Of a DNA stretch of 64,000 nucleotides, positions 23,701 through 34,824 are shown one piece after another. Numbering within the stretch: position 1 is the first letter of the stretch; every line of letters begins with the position of its first letter. Below the pieces are notes generated by a model, which ran no database searches, was not told the DNA's origin, and worked only from the letters and a program-made list of their open reading frames with translations. The position numbers were made by a program, and so were the translations under genes. Origin of the DNA: Amphibalanus amphitrite (Eukaryota; Arthropoda; Thecostraca; Balanomorpha; Balanidae); the NCBI RefSeq assembly GCF_019059575.1, contig NW_024881574.1:124001-188000 (forward strand), in the 5' to 3' direction.

Positions 23701-24200
23701 ATAGCGCTCCGCGCAGTTAACGCCACCGATATATAATTTACAGTCTCCGGAGACTAATCTTGCCATCACCGAGTTGTTTTCCAGTTTAGTCTAATGAACA
23801 CCTCCATGTCCTTCACTTCAACAACTCACTCAGTAGCGTGGCAGCATTTACCACGCACAGCGCATGCGTGATGACCCGGTATCCCGCTGCCGCCAGCGGC
23901 AATCGGTGACCTCAATAGCGGGCCGCGTCAGCACCGATCAAAACAGCGCAGCGCGTCCGCCGCTGCCGGCCACCGGACTGGACAGTGACGTCACTGATCA
24001 GGTGGCTCGGCGGAATCTGCGCCCACCGCGGCCGCCGGACGGTAGAATCCACCGGCAGACCCAGACGGAGGCCGCGCGGCCGGTCCGCGAGACTGCGACG
24101 CAGCACAACGGACCACCACCAGTGCGGGCGCGGGGTCGAAGGAGTGGCGGCGGCCGCAGCACGTGTCGATTCTGGGTCCGGATGGCGCAAGAGGTGGAAT
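17776..24200. other. Upstream region of the COBL-like gene, no gene called
   Basis: GC-rich blocks (18640-18980, 19380-19700, 22100-22800, 23860-24180) alternate with AT-richer sequence. A plus-strand donor-like ATG|GTGAGC at 19447-19455, preceded by a short open ATG frame from 19408, could be a first exon but has no support. A 20-bp unit is repeated twice at about 20730-20772. None of the open frames shows a known domain. Confidence 0.35.
18424..18460. repeat. 37-bp perfect palindrome with one central base
   Basis: CGAAGACTAGCATCACTT, a central C, then the exact reverse complement: an 18-bp stem with a single-base centre. It stands alone in otherwise unremarkable sequence. It could be a tiny foldback remnant, a footprint of template switching during repair, or a hairpin in a transcript. 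Confidence 0.9.
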
Positions 24201-24206
24201 CGTTGA

Positions 24207-24400
24207 ATAAGATCTAAATGAACTATCTTGGCTATCGATACTTGGAACCTTTGCCCAACATGTTCTGCAAAATTGGCGATAACGCAAAGTTTCGCCGTGG
24301 CCCGCTCTTCTATTGTAATTGGTAAAGGCATATTTTGTTTGTCACATTTGAGGTCAATTATAAGCCACCTGGGCATTGTATTTCCAGAAGACAAGCGCAT
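24207..24400 (-). pseudogene. Mobile-element ORF fragment of unknown family (copy A)
   Basis: A minus-strand open stretch with LIIDLKCDKQN and, further on, LCVIANFAEHVGQRFQ then VSIAKI. The end of it resembles, at the DNA level by eye, a stretch in 40060-40260 (both run through TCGATAGCCAA). I infer two diverged fragments of one repeat family with former coding capacity. Product unknown; flanks do not show ends. Confidence 0.3.
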
Positions 24401-26012
24401 CCAAGCGCCAAGGCATGACCAGAAGGAAAAAAAACAAGGGCGTCGGCCTCACATTCTGATACAGTCTGGCCACAGCGCGCATTCCTCTCTCGCGCACCCC
24501 AGGCTCGGTCAGGCCGGAATCCCAGTCACCTCCCTGGCCGCGCTGCGCCGGGGCAGTGGTCCCGTTAGCTCCCTGGAGCCGAGTCTGACGGCCGGAGGGC
24601 CGGCCTGAACCGAGGCGCGTCTCGGCCGACCTGCCCGCGTGCGTCCCCAGCCCAGCTGATCCCAGTGGGTGGGAGAGAGATCGGCTGTCATCTGGGGCAA
24701 GGACGGTCCCGAGCGGAGACAGGTCGGGACGGACGGACGAACGTCGCATGGGATAACAGACGGACAGACGAACTCGCTGACTCGCTGACCGGAGGTAGGC
24801 CGGGAGGCCGCTGAGAGCCGGACTTCTATCCAGATGGAGACCGGGGCGGCTGTCCGGAGCGATGGAGTCAGGTCAGGGTCAGGCGATAACAGGGCTGGGC
24901 CGCTCCGAACACGGCCTAGACACAGTCAGAGAGGACGCAGGTGGGGCACAGATGTGATAACAACGTGGTACACGAATTGAGCCTGAAGGTGAGGGATATA
25001 GCTAGGTGTTATTTGGAGCAAGGCAAAATCAGATGACGGTGCATATAAGTCCAAGAAAACGCTCACCGTCATCAAAATAGCTACGCTAGTTTAAAAACAC
25101 AGGAAGCCACAGCGGCGCCTGTAGGGCCGGGCCAGGGCAGTGTCTGGTAGACTGAAAAGACAGCCGTTGAAGCCAGTCCCCCGCGGAGAGAAACTATAAG
25201 TCAGACGAGACCGCAACAGTCCGTTACAAAACGGGGCGGTGACTTCAGAAGAGCTGAGATGAGAGGTAGCAGCCATGTGCTGAAGAATGAGCAAGTGTCT
25301 GCAAATTAGAATCTGAGAATGCATACACATACCATATGCATAATGTGCAGTGCATGACCATGCAACTATAGGACAAACAACTGGGTGCAATGCTGTTGTG
25401 TCGTGTCATATTCAAACCAATAGCGATTCAGCTTTGATACTTTCCAATCAACTTCAGTTCAACAAAAACAGACACAAGAACGACACTTTATCAAAGTTCA
25501 AACCCCATGCAGATCTCACAGAGACCTCACGACAGCCAGACCTCTCAAAATTCGCCAATGGAGAATCAGCCGCTCGCGCACTCTGCCCCAGTTCCAAAGC
25601 CAATGAATTTTAGCTCCACCGTCACCGCCTCCAGTCCCGTCTCTAACGACGACAAACGTCGGTGGCGACACCAGACACCGACCGGATGGGACCGGGGGCG
25701 GGGGCGGCGCGGGCGCTCCCGCTCATCACCGTCGTTGTCTCCGTCTGTTTTGTCTCTCAACACGCCGCCGGAACACAGGAGCCGGAGACACAAAAACGGG
25801 CTTACAGTCGACGGCACCAGGGTTTTTGTCGTACAAACTGCTACTTACTGACGACACTGGAAGGATATGACAAACTATGCCGCCCGTTTCAGAGGACCGT
25901 CCGCTCGTGTCGACCGAGATAAGGTCACGCCCTTTCAGACAGACCCACCAGAGACGTGAGAAATGACCTCTCGGAGCTGCATCACCATCGCTGCCTCCTG
26001 GTCGTCCGGGGT

Positions 26013-26117
26013 TCAATGACCAGCACTGTCGGCGCTGAGCTGGCCGACAGATTGGCTGGCAGTGAGGAGCAAAAGTAGTGTCACTGAGGCGCACACGAAG
26101 ACACGGCTTTGGATCAT
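26013..26117 (-). CDS. Candidate short secreted-peptide or first-exon frame with signal-peptide-like N-terminus
   Basis: An ATG at 26117 opens a 34-codon frame beginning MIQSRVFVCASV, then a run of five leucines, TASQSVGQLS, and a stop at 26013. The basic start, hydrophobic core and small-residue end match a signal peptide. No clear splice donor precedes the stop (GTGCTG at about 26024 is weak) and the frame stays open upstream of the ATG. It could be a first coding exon or chance. Confidence 0.18.
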   Translation of the reverse strand: MIQSRVFVCASVTLLLLLTASQSVGQLSADSAGH

Positions 26118-27070
26118 GATTCGGAGGCCGGGGTACAGGGAGAGGGACGAGGATCGTAGCAGGGTCTGGGCCTGGGGTGAAGGACGGAACAGGAGCAGGG
26201 ATCTGGACCGGGACAAAGACGGAGGCCGGGATCTGGGGACGACATGACTGGAGGACGTGGCTTTTGACGCGCTTGTCGCTGTCGTCGTCGTCGCCGCTAA
26301 CGCCACCGCAGCCAAGTGAGATGAATTTAGCCGTAACAAGATGAACGACCATGACGCCGCGCTGGGTCCGTCGCCAATGGATCGAGGGGGTGGCAGCCGC
26401 CGCCGGCACCGACACAGACTGGGGATGGAGGGATGGAGTCTGTCTGCCCTGCAGATGACCTTAACCCCCTCTCGGCGGGCGACAAACAGTGGCGGCCAGC
26501 AGTGCCCGGCGCCGCCGTCCCGGCCGGCAACAGGGAGTTGCAGCAGCTGCAGTCCCCGGCGCCTCTCCCCTCCCTCCTCACCAACTGTCCTGATGCGCAG
26601 TCTCATTGAACAGCCTCGCCCGGCAAACAGCCTCCTCCCTCCCCGTCCCGCTGATTTGCCGCCCCTGTCGCCGAATTGGAGTGGATTCGGGGCGCGCTGG
26701 GGCGCACACAGACCACCATTGTTGGTCGGTTGGTGGCGCCGCGCGCCGCCCGGCAATAGTTACATGGTCAGGGGCGACCGTCGCGCACAGAATGCGATGA
26801 TGGTCGGCTCAATGACAGCCAGGTCACCGCGGCCCGGCCGAAACGCACGCCATCGCATACAGTACAGAGAATATGAGGAGCGCGAAAATGGAAATACTGA
26901 AACAGTGGAGGTCACCGTACAACAGAAAACACACAGGCGCGGTGGGATTCGCATACAATGACTGGGAGATAAATTGAGTTGTCGATGCTGGAACATGTCT
27001 CAATTCTTGTTTGGGTCAGTGTGCTGAAGCATAAATGCGCAGCTCTTCCCTCCCTGACTTCCGTAGGAAC

Positions 27071-27099
27071 GGCTGAAGGGTCGTCACGACCCTTCAGCC
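27071..27099. repeat. 29-bp perfect palindrome with one central base
   Basis: GGCTGAAGGGTCGT, central C, then the exact reverse complement. It has the same architecture (perfect stem, single central C) as the palindrome at 18424-18460 but unrelated sequence. Confidence 0.9.
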
Positions 27100-29259
27100 T
27101 TTCCTATTAAACCAAGCGCTTCAGTCTATGCCTACACGCAAGCCAAAGCCATTCTAACCACTGCCCCTCAGATTTATAATCCTGCATCAAACCTCAAGTT
27201 GCGACGCTCTGCCCGCCGGTCACCGGTCGACTGTGCAGCAGTCACTGACCGGCCCACCGGCGCGGGGTGGGCTCACGAGCCAATCATCTGCCGACGTCAC
27301 GGTCACGGCGGCACAGCGTGACGTGACGTGACGCAGCGGGCCCGGTGACGTCACAGTCGTGACGCTGGCGTTCCCGTGTCGACGCGGAACGACGCGGGTC
27401 GTGTCATTTCACGGCGTCTGCCGTCTTAGGGCGAGTTTTGAAGGTCACGAAACACGGCGCATGCTTCCGTAATCGTTAGTATCTGCTAGTAGAGACTTCA
27501 CACGAAACAGTCAGCGGCAGAGTCCTTTCAGTCGTCATCTAAGACCCTGTGATGACCACACAGCGAGGATCACGAGGTGACACAACCCGGCTGACAAAAC
27601 CTGACCTTCGCCTGACCGCTCGGGTCAGCTCCTTGGCCGAAGATTGCCAAACATTGCCCAACGGGTCGCAGTCGTCGGGACGGCGACGGAGCTGCCGACT
27701 AGAGATCAGGACCGGGGTGACCTCGACCGTCTGATGAGACGATGGGACGCACCAGGGTCGCTCTCGGTCGTACCCGTGACAGCGCCACGCATACTCCGTG
27801 ACGGGGGCAGTGCCATTCCTCTGCAAAGTCTCACGTCACGTCACGGGTCACATGACGCGACCAACGACAGTGACCGGCGTCATCATCATAAAACTAAGCA
27901 AACAATGGCACTGAGAAAGCAGGAAACGGAAGCCGGCAGAGCCACCGGAACGACTGGAAGACGATCCATGCAAAGACGTGCAGAGCGGTACAATTGAACG
28001 CAGCCGGCGATGACACGGCGGAGGAAAAACGCAGCCCTTTCAGCTGCAGGTCAGTGACTGGCAAAGTCGGCACAAAACCGGCACCATGGAACCCGCAGCA
28101 GTCGGCGGACAAAACCAAAGGCACGGAGAAAAACATACACTCCGCCGTGACCGGGCGGTTTGTGCCACTCGGGGTCACCTCACGAGCATATGGAGATGTT
28201 TCTGCAGAGGTCACCGGCCGACCTCGCAAATACACATATGTTCAGTGGAGGTCAGAGGTCGACACAGGCGCGCTCAGAGCCACCGAGAGATGGACCGTAA
28301 CCGGGTGGTAACAGCCGCAGTCGGCCGCCAGACCGGGAGCGCTGAGTGCACTAGCCGCGGAGATATGCAAAATTATGCATGCAGTGCACGCTTAATTCCA
28401 GATAATTGTGCGGTATAAAAACATGAACATCTTCCACGAATCTCAATCCATCAGCATTTGACGGTAAATGCATAGTCTAGTAAAAACGTACCACCGCATA
28501 ACTGTACGATTCATCCGCAGGATACTGCCGTTACAGATCGATAAAAAGTCCCTGAAAGACGAGCACACCTAATTTCCCATTCACCATAATCCCTGACATC
28601 TCAGTGCTGCTGAAACCACAATCCGCAGCAGTTTTTTTTTTCTAGCGGCATCAATTCACGCTGGGCACAGGGCATCAATCACGAGAGGAAAACAGTCCCT
28701 AGTTGGCCGGTTGTTGCATGATTGAGCCGCATACCATCATCCGCCGGAACGGGTGGTACCGGCCCGGCCGGCCGGCCTGACACGCAGGGGGCGAGCGGGG
28801 CACGCAGCCGGCGCGGTCAGCGCGGTTCAGTCAGAATTGCTCGGTCAGCACGGCTCGGTTTACGGTCAGCTCTCGGCAGGCAACAAATTGCAGCCAGCAC
28901 TGCTGCACGAACAGATGCACGAGCAATCGAACCAGGCTGGCAGTCCTGTCTAGCATGAATAAATGCCAGCCAGTCGACAAGTCGCCTGGCCAGTGGCAGT
29001 GAAGTCATCACCAGCTCTCTCGATTCGTGACCGCCGCCAGCAGCAACTGACCCGACCGACCGACCGACTAGCGAGCGGGGGAAGGGAGGAGAGGCACCCT
29101 GACGGCAAGCCCACCCCGAGGGTGTGGACACGCCCACTGTTTGTCCGTCAGCTCCCACCAGGGGGCGGGGCTGGGACATCGGCGCTGGAAGCGACCCGCC
29201 CGGGCGCCGCCCGCCCCAGAGGGAAGGAGAGTCGACTCAGGGCGTATTTTAACATGTTA

Positions 29260-29285
29260 ACTGGGTCGGCAATTGCCGACCCAGT
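29260..29285. repeat. Subterminal 26-bp palindrome of element copy 2
   Basis: Identical to the palindrome at 7401-7426 and at the matching place beside the terminus, followed by two or three further GCCGACCCAGT half-copies up to about 29335. Confidence 0.7.
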
Positions 29286-29369
29286 CACGGAGAATGCCGA
29301 CCCAGTGACAGCCGTTTGCCGACCCAGTTGCCGCCCCTCTAGGATGCAGCACGCACATGCAGGCTAGGT

Positions 29370-29783
29370 GCCGTCATTCATAGTGAGGCTGCTGCCCTCC
29401 GAAATGATAATGCCGCCTCTTAAAGTGAAGCAGCCGTCTATAGAAAGTGATGATCCCGCAACTCAATGTGACAGTGCCGCCCTGAATCTGTTAGTAGCCC
29501 CACTCAATGTACCAAATGGTGCCGCCCTTCTAAGCATCTGTGGAGCCCCGCAATGTGATGATACCGCCCCTCAAGAAGATGATGCCGCCCCTTTCAGTAT
29601 CGGTGGCGCCCCTCAATGTGATGGTGCCGCCCTCAAAGTGCCGGTGGCGCCCCTGAATTGATGGTGCTGCCCGCCAACGAGTCGGTGGCGCCCCTCAAAA
29701 TGATGCTGCCGCCCCTTTAAGTGTTGGCGCCGCCCCTTATAGTGTCAGTGACGCCTTTCGAAGTGTCGGAGGAACCCACCAAT
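29370..29783 (-). repeat. 21-bp minisatellite block, left part of element copy 2
   Basis: Reverse-complement units (GCCGCCCCTCAATGTGATGGT-like, 21 bp) equivalent to 6700-7310 of copy 1. Interrupted at 29788 by a piggyBac-like insertion. Confidence 0.85.
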
Positions 29784-29787
29784 ATAA

Positions 29788-30818
29788 CCCTCGCCGGACC
29801 TATTGGTTTTCTACATACGCGCCGGCCGAGGGGGGGGGGGCGGGTACGACCCCCCCCCTCGCCGTTTCGCCCCTGGTGGAGCTAGCGCGTCGCGGAAAAA
29901 ACGAGCGTGTGCGCCGTTACGAGACGCAGAGATTGGTATCCGATTTTAAGGTCCTAGGTCAACCGGTGACCTCTGAGGTCAGGTCAAGTGCCCCAAGGTA
30001 CGGTTCAGTTTTTGGTGAATAACTTCGCAAAAAACGGCCGCAGCGCGCCGATTTTGGCAGCATCGTGTTCGTCTCGCTCAGGCGCGTCGAATGATATACT
30101 TTTTGTCCGGGTCAGGTCAACTTGGGGTGTTGACCTCAGGTCAAGGTCAGGTCAGCACCCCCAGGTCACGAAGTTGGTCGAAAGAGGTCATGTCGCATAT
30201 CATTCGATTCGGCCGGTCTTCCTGAGTCCATTGGTGGCTTTCCCGACTCGCTAGCTCAATTTGATCAAGAGTTATTGACGAAAAACTAATATGACCTTGA
30301 TGACGTCATAAATGACGTCACGCAAGGTCAACATTGCAAAAGTGACGCATCTAACCTTGCAAGGAGTGCATCAAATCACGATTCTGTGTGCTCGAGATAG
30401 TTGGAGATCGTTCCCGGCGCCAGAATAGCAGTTTGAATTTTTCCCCATTGACTTATAATGGTGAGGTCACGAAAATGACCTGACCTCATATGACCTTTAG
30501 GAAAAATCCGAGATATACAAGTTGTGGGACTCATAATGGATACTAGATCCTGCAAGTTTCATTTCCCTGTGACATCTCCTCTGGCAGTGAGGGCGTTGCG
30601 AAGTTGCGACATCTGAAGACCGTGCAGAGGTTCACTTATGACGTCATAGGTCAGTGACCTGACCTGACCCGAAAATGCGGTTGGTGTCAAAAGATCCGGC
30701 TTGGATCAAAGGTCAGGTATGCCAAGTTTCAGCTCTCTATCGCCAGCGTGTTCGGAGCTATCGCGAAAAAAACCCTATGGGGGGGCGGCATCCGCCCCCC
30801 CCCCTCGGCCGGCGAGGG
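29788..30818. mobile_element. piggyBac-like MITE no. 4, nested in element copy 2
   Basis: Ends CCCTCGCCGG and CCGGCGAGGG, flanked by ATAA at 29784-29787 and 30819-30822. The unoccupied site with one ATAA is seen in copy 1 (minus strand at 6690-6700 and again at 6900-6912). The G-run/C-run hairpins are at about 29831-29862 and 30779-30804. TGACCT/AGGTCA words are concentrated at 29950-30200 and 30470-30670. It is of the same subfamily as MITE no. 1 (same 10-bp tips and similar sequence inside the left end). Confidence 0.85.
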
Positions 30819-30822
30819 ATAA

Positions 30823-32190
30823 TGGTGCCGCCCCTCTAGGTATGCACATAGCCCCTCATTGTGATGGAGCCGCCCCTCAAGCAGACGATGCCGCCATATC
30901 AAGAAGATGATGCCGCCCCTGAATGTGATGGTGCTGCCCGCCAACGAGTCGGTGGCGCCCCTCAAAATGATGCTGCCGCCCCTTAAAGTGCTAGTGCCGC
31001 CCCTCATAGTGTCAGTGACGCTCTTCGGAGTGTCAGAGGAACCCACCAATATAATGATGCCGCCCCTCTAGGTATCCACATCGCCCCTCATTGTGATGGA
31101 GCTGCCCCTCAAGCAGATGATGCCGCCCCTCAAGAAGATGATGCCGCCCCTTTCAGCATCGGTGGCGCCCCTCAATGTGATGGTGCCTCCCTCAAAGTGC
31201 CAGTGACGCCCCTAAATGTGATGGTGTCTCCTGTCAACGAGTCGGTGGCGGCCTTCAAAATGATGCTGCCGCCCCTAAAAGTGCTGGTGCCGCCCCTTAC
31301 AGTGTCAGTGGCGCCCTTCAAAGTTTTGGAGGAACTCATCAATACAATGTTGCCGCCCTCTAACTTTCTGTAGCGTCCCTCCATATACATAATGGTGCCG
31401 CTTCTCAAACCATCCGTGGCGCCCCTCAAAGTGATGGTGCCGCCCCTTACAGTGTCGGTGGTGTCTCCTCAAAAGTCAAGGTGCCGCCTCTCAAAGAAAT
31501 GCTGGTGTCCCTCGAAGTGTCGGAGGCGCTCCTCAATGTCATGTTGCCGCCCCTCAAACCTTCCGTAACGCCCCTCAACGTCATGGTGCCGCCCCCCCCC
31601 CCCCCCAATGTGCTCACGGCGCCCTTAAATGTCATAGAAGCGCCGGTCAAAGTGATGACTGTGCTCCTGGCAGTGTCGGTGGCGTCCCGAACAGTATCGG
31701 TGGTGCCCCTCAAAGTGATGATGTCACCCTCAAACAAACGGTGGCGCCCTTCGAAGTATCGGAGTCCCTAAATATCATACCTATTACCGCCCATTAACGA
31801 TCTGTAGCGCCCCTCCATATGATGGAGCCGCCCCTTAAAGTATCCGCGGCGGTCCTTAAAGTTACAGTGCCGCCCCTTACAATGGGGTGGCGTCCTCAAA
31901 ATAAAAGTGATGTTGCCCCCCCCCCCCCCCGAGTAATGTTGGCGTCTCTTCTAAGCATCGGAGGCGCTCCTCATTGTCAGTTTGCCCCACATCACTGCGC
32001 ACATGGCGTCCTTCAATGTAATGGTGCCACCCCCAACGCTCAAAGAGATAATTGCGCTTCTCACAGTGTCGGTGGTGCCCCTCAAAGTGGTTTAAGTGCC
32101 CTAAAAAAGTTGGTGGCGCGCCTCAAAATGATGCTGTCGTCCCTTAGCATATCTGCAGCACCTCCAAAATGATAGTGCCTTCCCTTAACC
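30823..32190 (-). repeat. 21-bp minisatellite array, main block of element copy 2
   Basis: Counterpart of 4385-4766 plus 5950-6700 of copy 1, here contiguous because the insertion at 4771-5945 is absent; the empty TTAA lies at about 31794-31799. Minus-strand frames of up to 106 codons with RGG/RGA heptads arise from the 21-base period. Confidence 0.85.
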
Positions 32191-33222
32191 GGCGCCGGGC
32201 TGAGGTTTGAACCCCCTCCCGACCCCTATAACTTGGCTACTGGGCCACGTAGCGACACGCGGTAAGCGGCATTCGAAAGAGTGTTAAAAACTACTTGGGT
32301 TAGTTGGTTAACCGTACTTTGGTTAGGTCAAGTCAAATGTCAAATATCAGGTGACCAGAGGTCATCAAAGGTGAAATGTTGTCTGTTTCAACATTTATTG
32401 ACAAACTGGCGCATAAATCGGGGAAGAATAGAACTACAGCACCGCGAAAAAAGCGCATTCGATTGCTCTTCAACGTTCCTATAAAGTCCTCAGACTTGAC
32501 CTAACATCAACGGCTTAACCTCCAGAGCACAACTAGTTTAACCCGTGCCGGGCCGGGGAGGGTTGGAGTGGACAGTGGACCCCCCTCCGCCCCTCTACTG
32601 AGCTGTTTTAATGAAGAACCTTTTTACTGTAAAAATTATTGACTCACGAAAGTTATGACATTGTTTTTTCAGTACTGTGCTCCTCTCGTCGAGATGCGTC
32701 GAATGAACTATAATTTGACATTCAAATGTCATTTGGGAAATTTGAGCTCATGTCCAGGTCATGACCTGACTGGTAAAGGTCACGTTGCATATCAGTCGAT
32801 TTGTATCGTCAAACTGATATCATCTAAGGTGTTTTCATCGCTCAGGCATGTCGCATGTCTCTATCAGAAGTTATTGAAAAAAACTGATGGAGGCCTTCCA
32901 TGACCTGACATGACCTCAAGGACATAACGAGGGGTCGTGGGTGGCAATTTTCCGATTAAGTGTTTCATTTTTAATTGTTTTATGATGTTTAAATTCGTTA
33001 ACTTTGACATTTGTCTACCTAAAAAAAGAGGCATGCATGCCCTGATTTTCTCCCATTTCCTTATACCTAATGGAAGGGTCGCAAAATTGTCCTTACCTTT
33101 GGTCAAAGACATAGCAATTTCGAGACTTACATTTTATGTATACAGTTACACACTGTTTGTCTTATCAATCGCTGAAGTTATAAAGGGATCGTTCAGTCGG
33201 TGTATCTATGGTGAGCATTTGC

Positions 33223-33265
33223 CTGTTCCGTAGCTCAGTTGGTAGAGCACCGGACTCCCCGCATT
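33223..33265 (+). other. tRNA-like 5' half (A box) inside element copy 2
   Basis: TAGCTCAGTTGGTAGAGC preceded by TGTTCCG and followed by a CCGGACTCCCCG segment. It lacks a B box and a T arm. It corresponds to 1461-1499 of copy 1. Not a functional tRNA by layout. Confidence 0.6.
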
Positions 33266-34549
33266 GTCTTCACTTGCGTTTTGTCCGCCGGCCGATCCGG
33301 AGAGAAAGTTACCGAGTGAAGGTCATTCAAATTTCAAAAACTCAATGAAAATGTCACTGGGGTCACGAAAATATTTGAGTAGGTAGGTATACCATTCATT
33401 AACTTGGGGGGGGGGGGATGAACGTATCGTTACAAATCAATACGCTGTTCATTACGCGAGTAACTAATGAATAAAAAATGTATGACTTCATCCTTACTCC
33501 ACCCGCTCTCCTCCCTCTCCATAAAAAGAGAGTTAATTGTGTTGCATTTTATTTAGATGCAGAAAAATAGAGGCGTCAAAGGATATGGCCGAATATCAGC
33601 GACCCTTGCTGTGTAAGTAATGGGGCTTGCAATGGGGTATGACAAGTGGGGGTAATGGCCCCGTCCAGCGCCCATAAAGTGGGCACCAATCGTGCGACCT
33701 GCCGACCACTGTTCTAGAGCCATAAAACACCGTGAATGTTTTAAGCTTGACGATACGGATCGACTGGTATGCAACATGTTTTATTTATGGTGAGTTCATG
33801 AACTTGACCTCAGGTAAAATTTTTAAATTAATTTTTGTAAAGTCAAATTATAGTTCATTTGTCGCGTTATGACACGAGAAATACTAGTTATATCCCGGAA
33901 AAATCGACGTAATACCGCTGAGCTTAGGTAGGTTGAATCTGAAATCATTACTCAGAAAGAGTTATAAAAGAACCGTCGAACATGTCTTTTTTGTCATTAA
34001 ATATCAGTAGGTATGGCGCCCCCTCAGATGCCAAGTGCCGCCCCTATGAGTGCAAAATGCCGCCCCTAAATGTGATTGCCGACCCAGTGAAAATCCCTTA
34101 AAATACGCCCTGAGAGTCGTGGGAAGATAGATGCACGGCCTTCCAAGGGAAACCGCAGAGCGGAAAGCTGAGAACTCAATAACACTCCAGCCAGAAGAGA
34201 TACCCCTTTCAACATGCAGTCCCAACAATAAATGGTAGTGTCAAGCCGGAAGTCCGTTATCAGCAGCAGGTGGTACGGGAGAAATCATGCCCTTTTCGAG
34301 CCCAGTGCCGCTCCTATAGGAGCCAAACCAGTACCAGTCAGCCCAGTGCCGCGGTCTCAGTCGGCCGTGACAGCGGACTTCCGACCTCCCAAGCCACCTG
34401 GTCCGCCACTCGGTAGGGTCGGCTCCGGCCGTCTGGATCACCGGAAATGAAAGTGACCCATCGGCCGCGCCATTGACGGCGCTATTGGCGACGGTGTCGC
34501 CTGCCGCGGCCGGGCGGCCACTCTAGGTCACCGTCTGGGTCAGCGGCGG

Positions 34550-34824
34550 TCACTCCGGCCGCCAGAAGACGGCACCGCGCCGGCCCGAGTTACCCGGAGT
34601 CTGCGGCCACCAGCCTGCATACTGATGACCGTCACCGCCGGCGGCCAGCGTGCAGTGGGTGCGCACTTTTTGTCCGATCGCCAGGTCCGTTAGCACGACC
34701 GGCAGAGACTGGTACCGCGGAGCCGGCCACTGGGCCACCGGCGCCCCCGGGGTGGCGCAGAGCACGAGTCGGATCGGGACTGGGTCACGGGCGGACGAGC
34801 GGCGAAGGGAGAGGGGTGCGGTGG
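34550..34824 (-). CDS. Candidate terminal exon of an unidentified gene
   Basis: A strong acceptor (TTCCCTCTGCAG) precedes 34824. After two bases the frame runs 90 codons to a TGA at 34552-34550. It has strongly GC-biased third positions and a balanced composition: ARDPVPIRLVLCATPG, PRYQSLPVVLTDLAIGQKVR, HQYAGWWPQTPG, FWRPE. No family recognised. Alternatively it is an internal exon ending at a GTAACT donor (about 34586) or a GTGACC donor (34553). It begins about 430 bp beyond the end of element copy 2. It is on the same strand as the COBL-like gene and, if truly terminal, belongs to a separate upstream gene. Confidence 0.4.

Larger units (their letters stand above)
24401..29226. other. Region without a supported gene
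   Basis: Mostly GC-rich unique sequence. It includes TGACG-rich sequence at 27295-27365 (several TGACGTCA/TGACGTGA words, CRE-like), a 29-bp palindrome at 27071-27099, and a GC-rich stretch at 28730-29220 with a (CCGA)n run at 29058-29071. Long open frames at 26013-26756 (minus) and 26341-26961 (plus) overlap on opposite strands and are compositional, apart from the small candidate listed at 26013-26117. Confidence 0.35.
29239..34111 (-). mobile_element. Long non-coding TIR element of the AGGGCG/GGGGCGGC family, copy 2 (inverted relative to copy 1)
   Basis: It starts AGGGCGTATTTTAA at 29239 and ends TTAAAATACGCCCT at 34111. GAGAGTCG stands at 29227-29234 and again at 34112-34119, an 8-bp direct repeat that differs from the flank of copy 1, so the two copies are independent insertions. 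Throughout its length the sequence is the reverse complement of 719-7447 minus that copy's three nested insertions. It has its own nested insertion at 29788-30818. Without that, about 3.8 kb remains. No transposase. Confidence 0.78.

Noticed and set aside
26013-26756. 247-codon minus-strand frame as a whole
   Set aside because: GC-rich and overlapping a 206-codon plus frame. Only the small signal-peptide-like end was kept as a weak candidate.
27071-27099. Rho-independent terminator
   Set aside because: The hairpin has no T tract, and the genome is eukaryotic.
33223-33300. A functional tRNA gene, possibly with an intron
   Set aside because: Only acceptor/D-arm and A box are present. There is no B box, and the CCGGA...TCCGG pairing does not rebuild a clover leaf.
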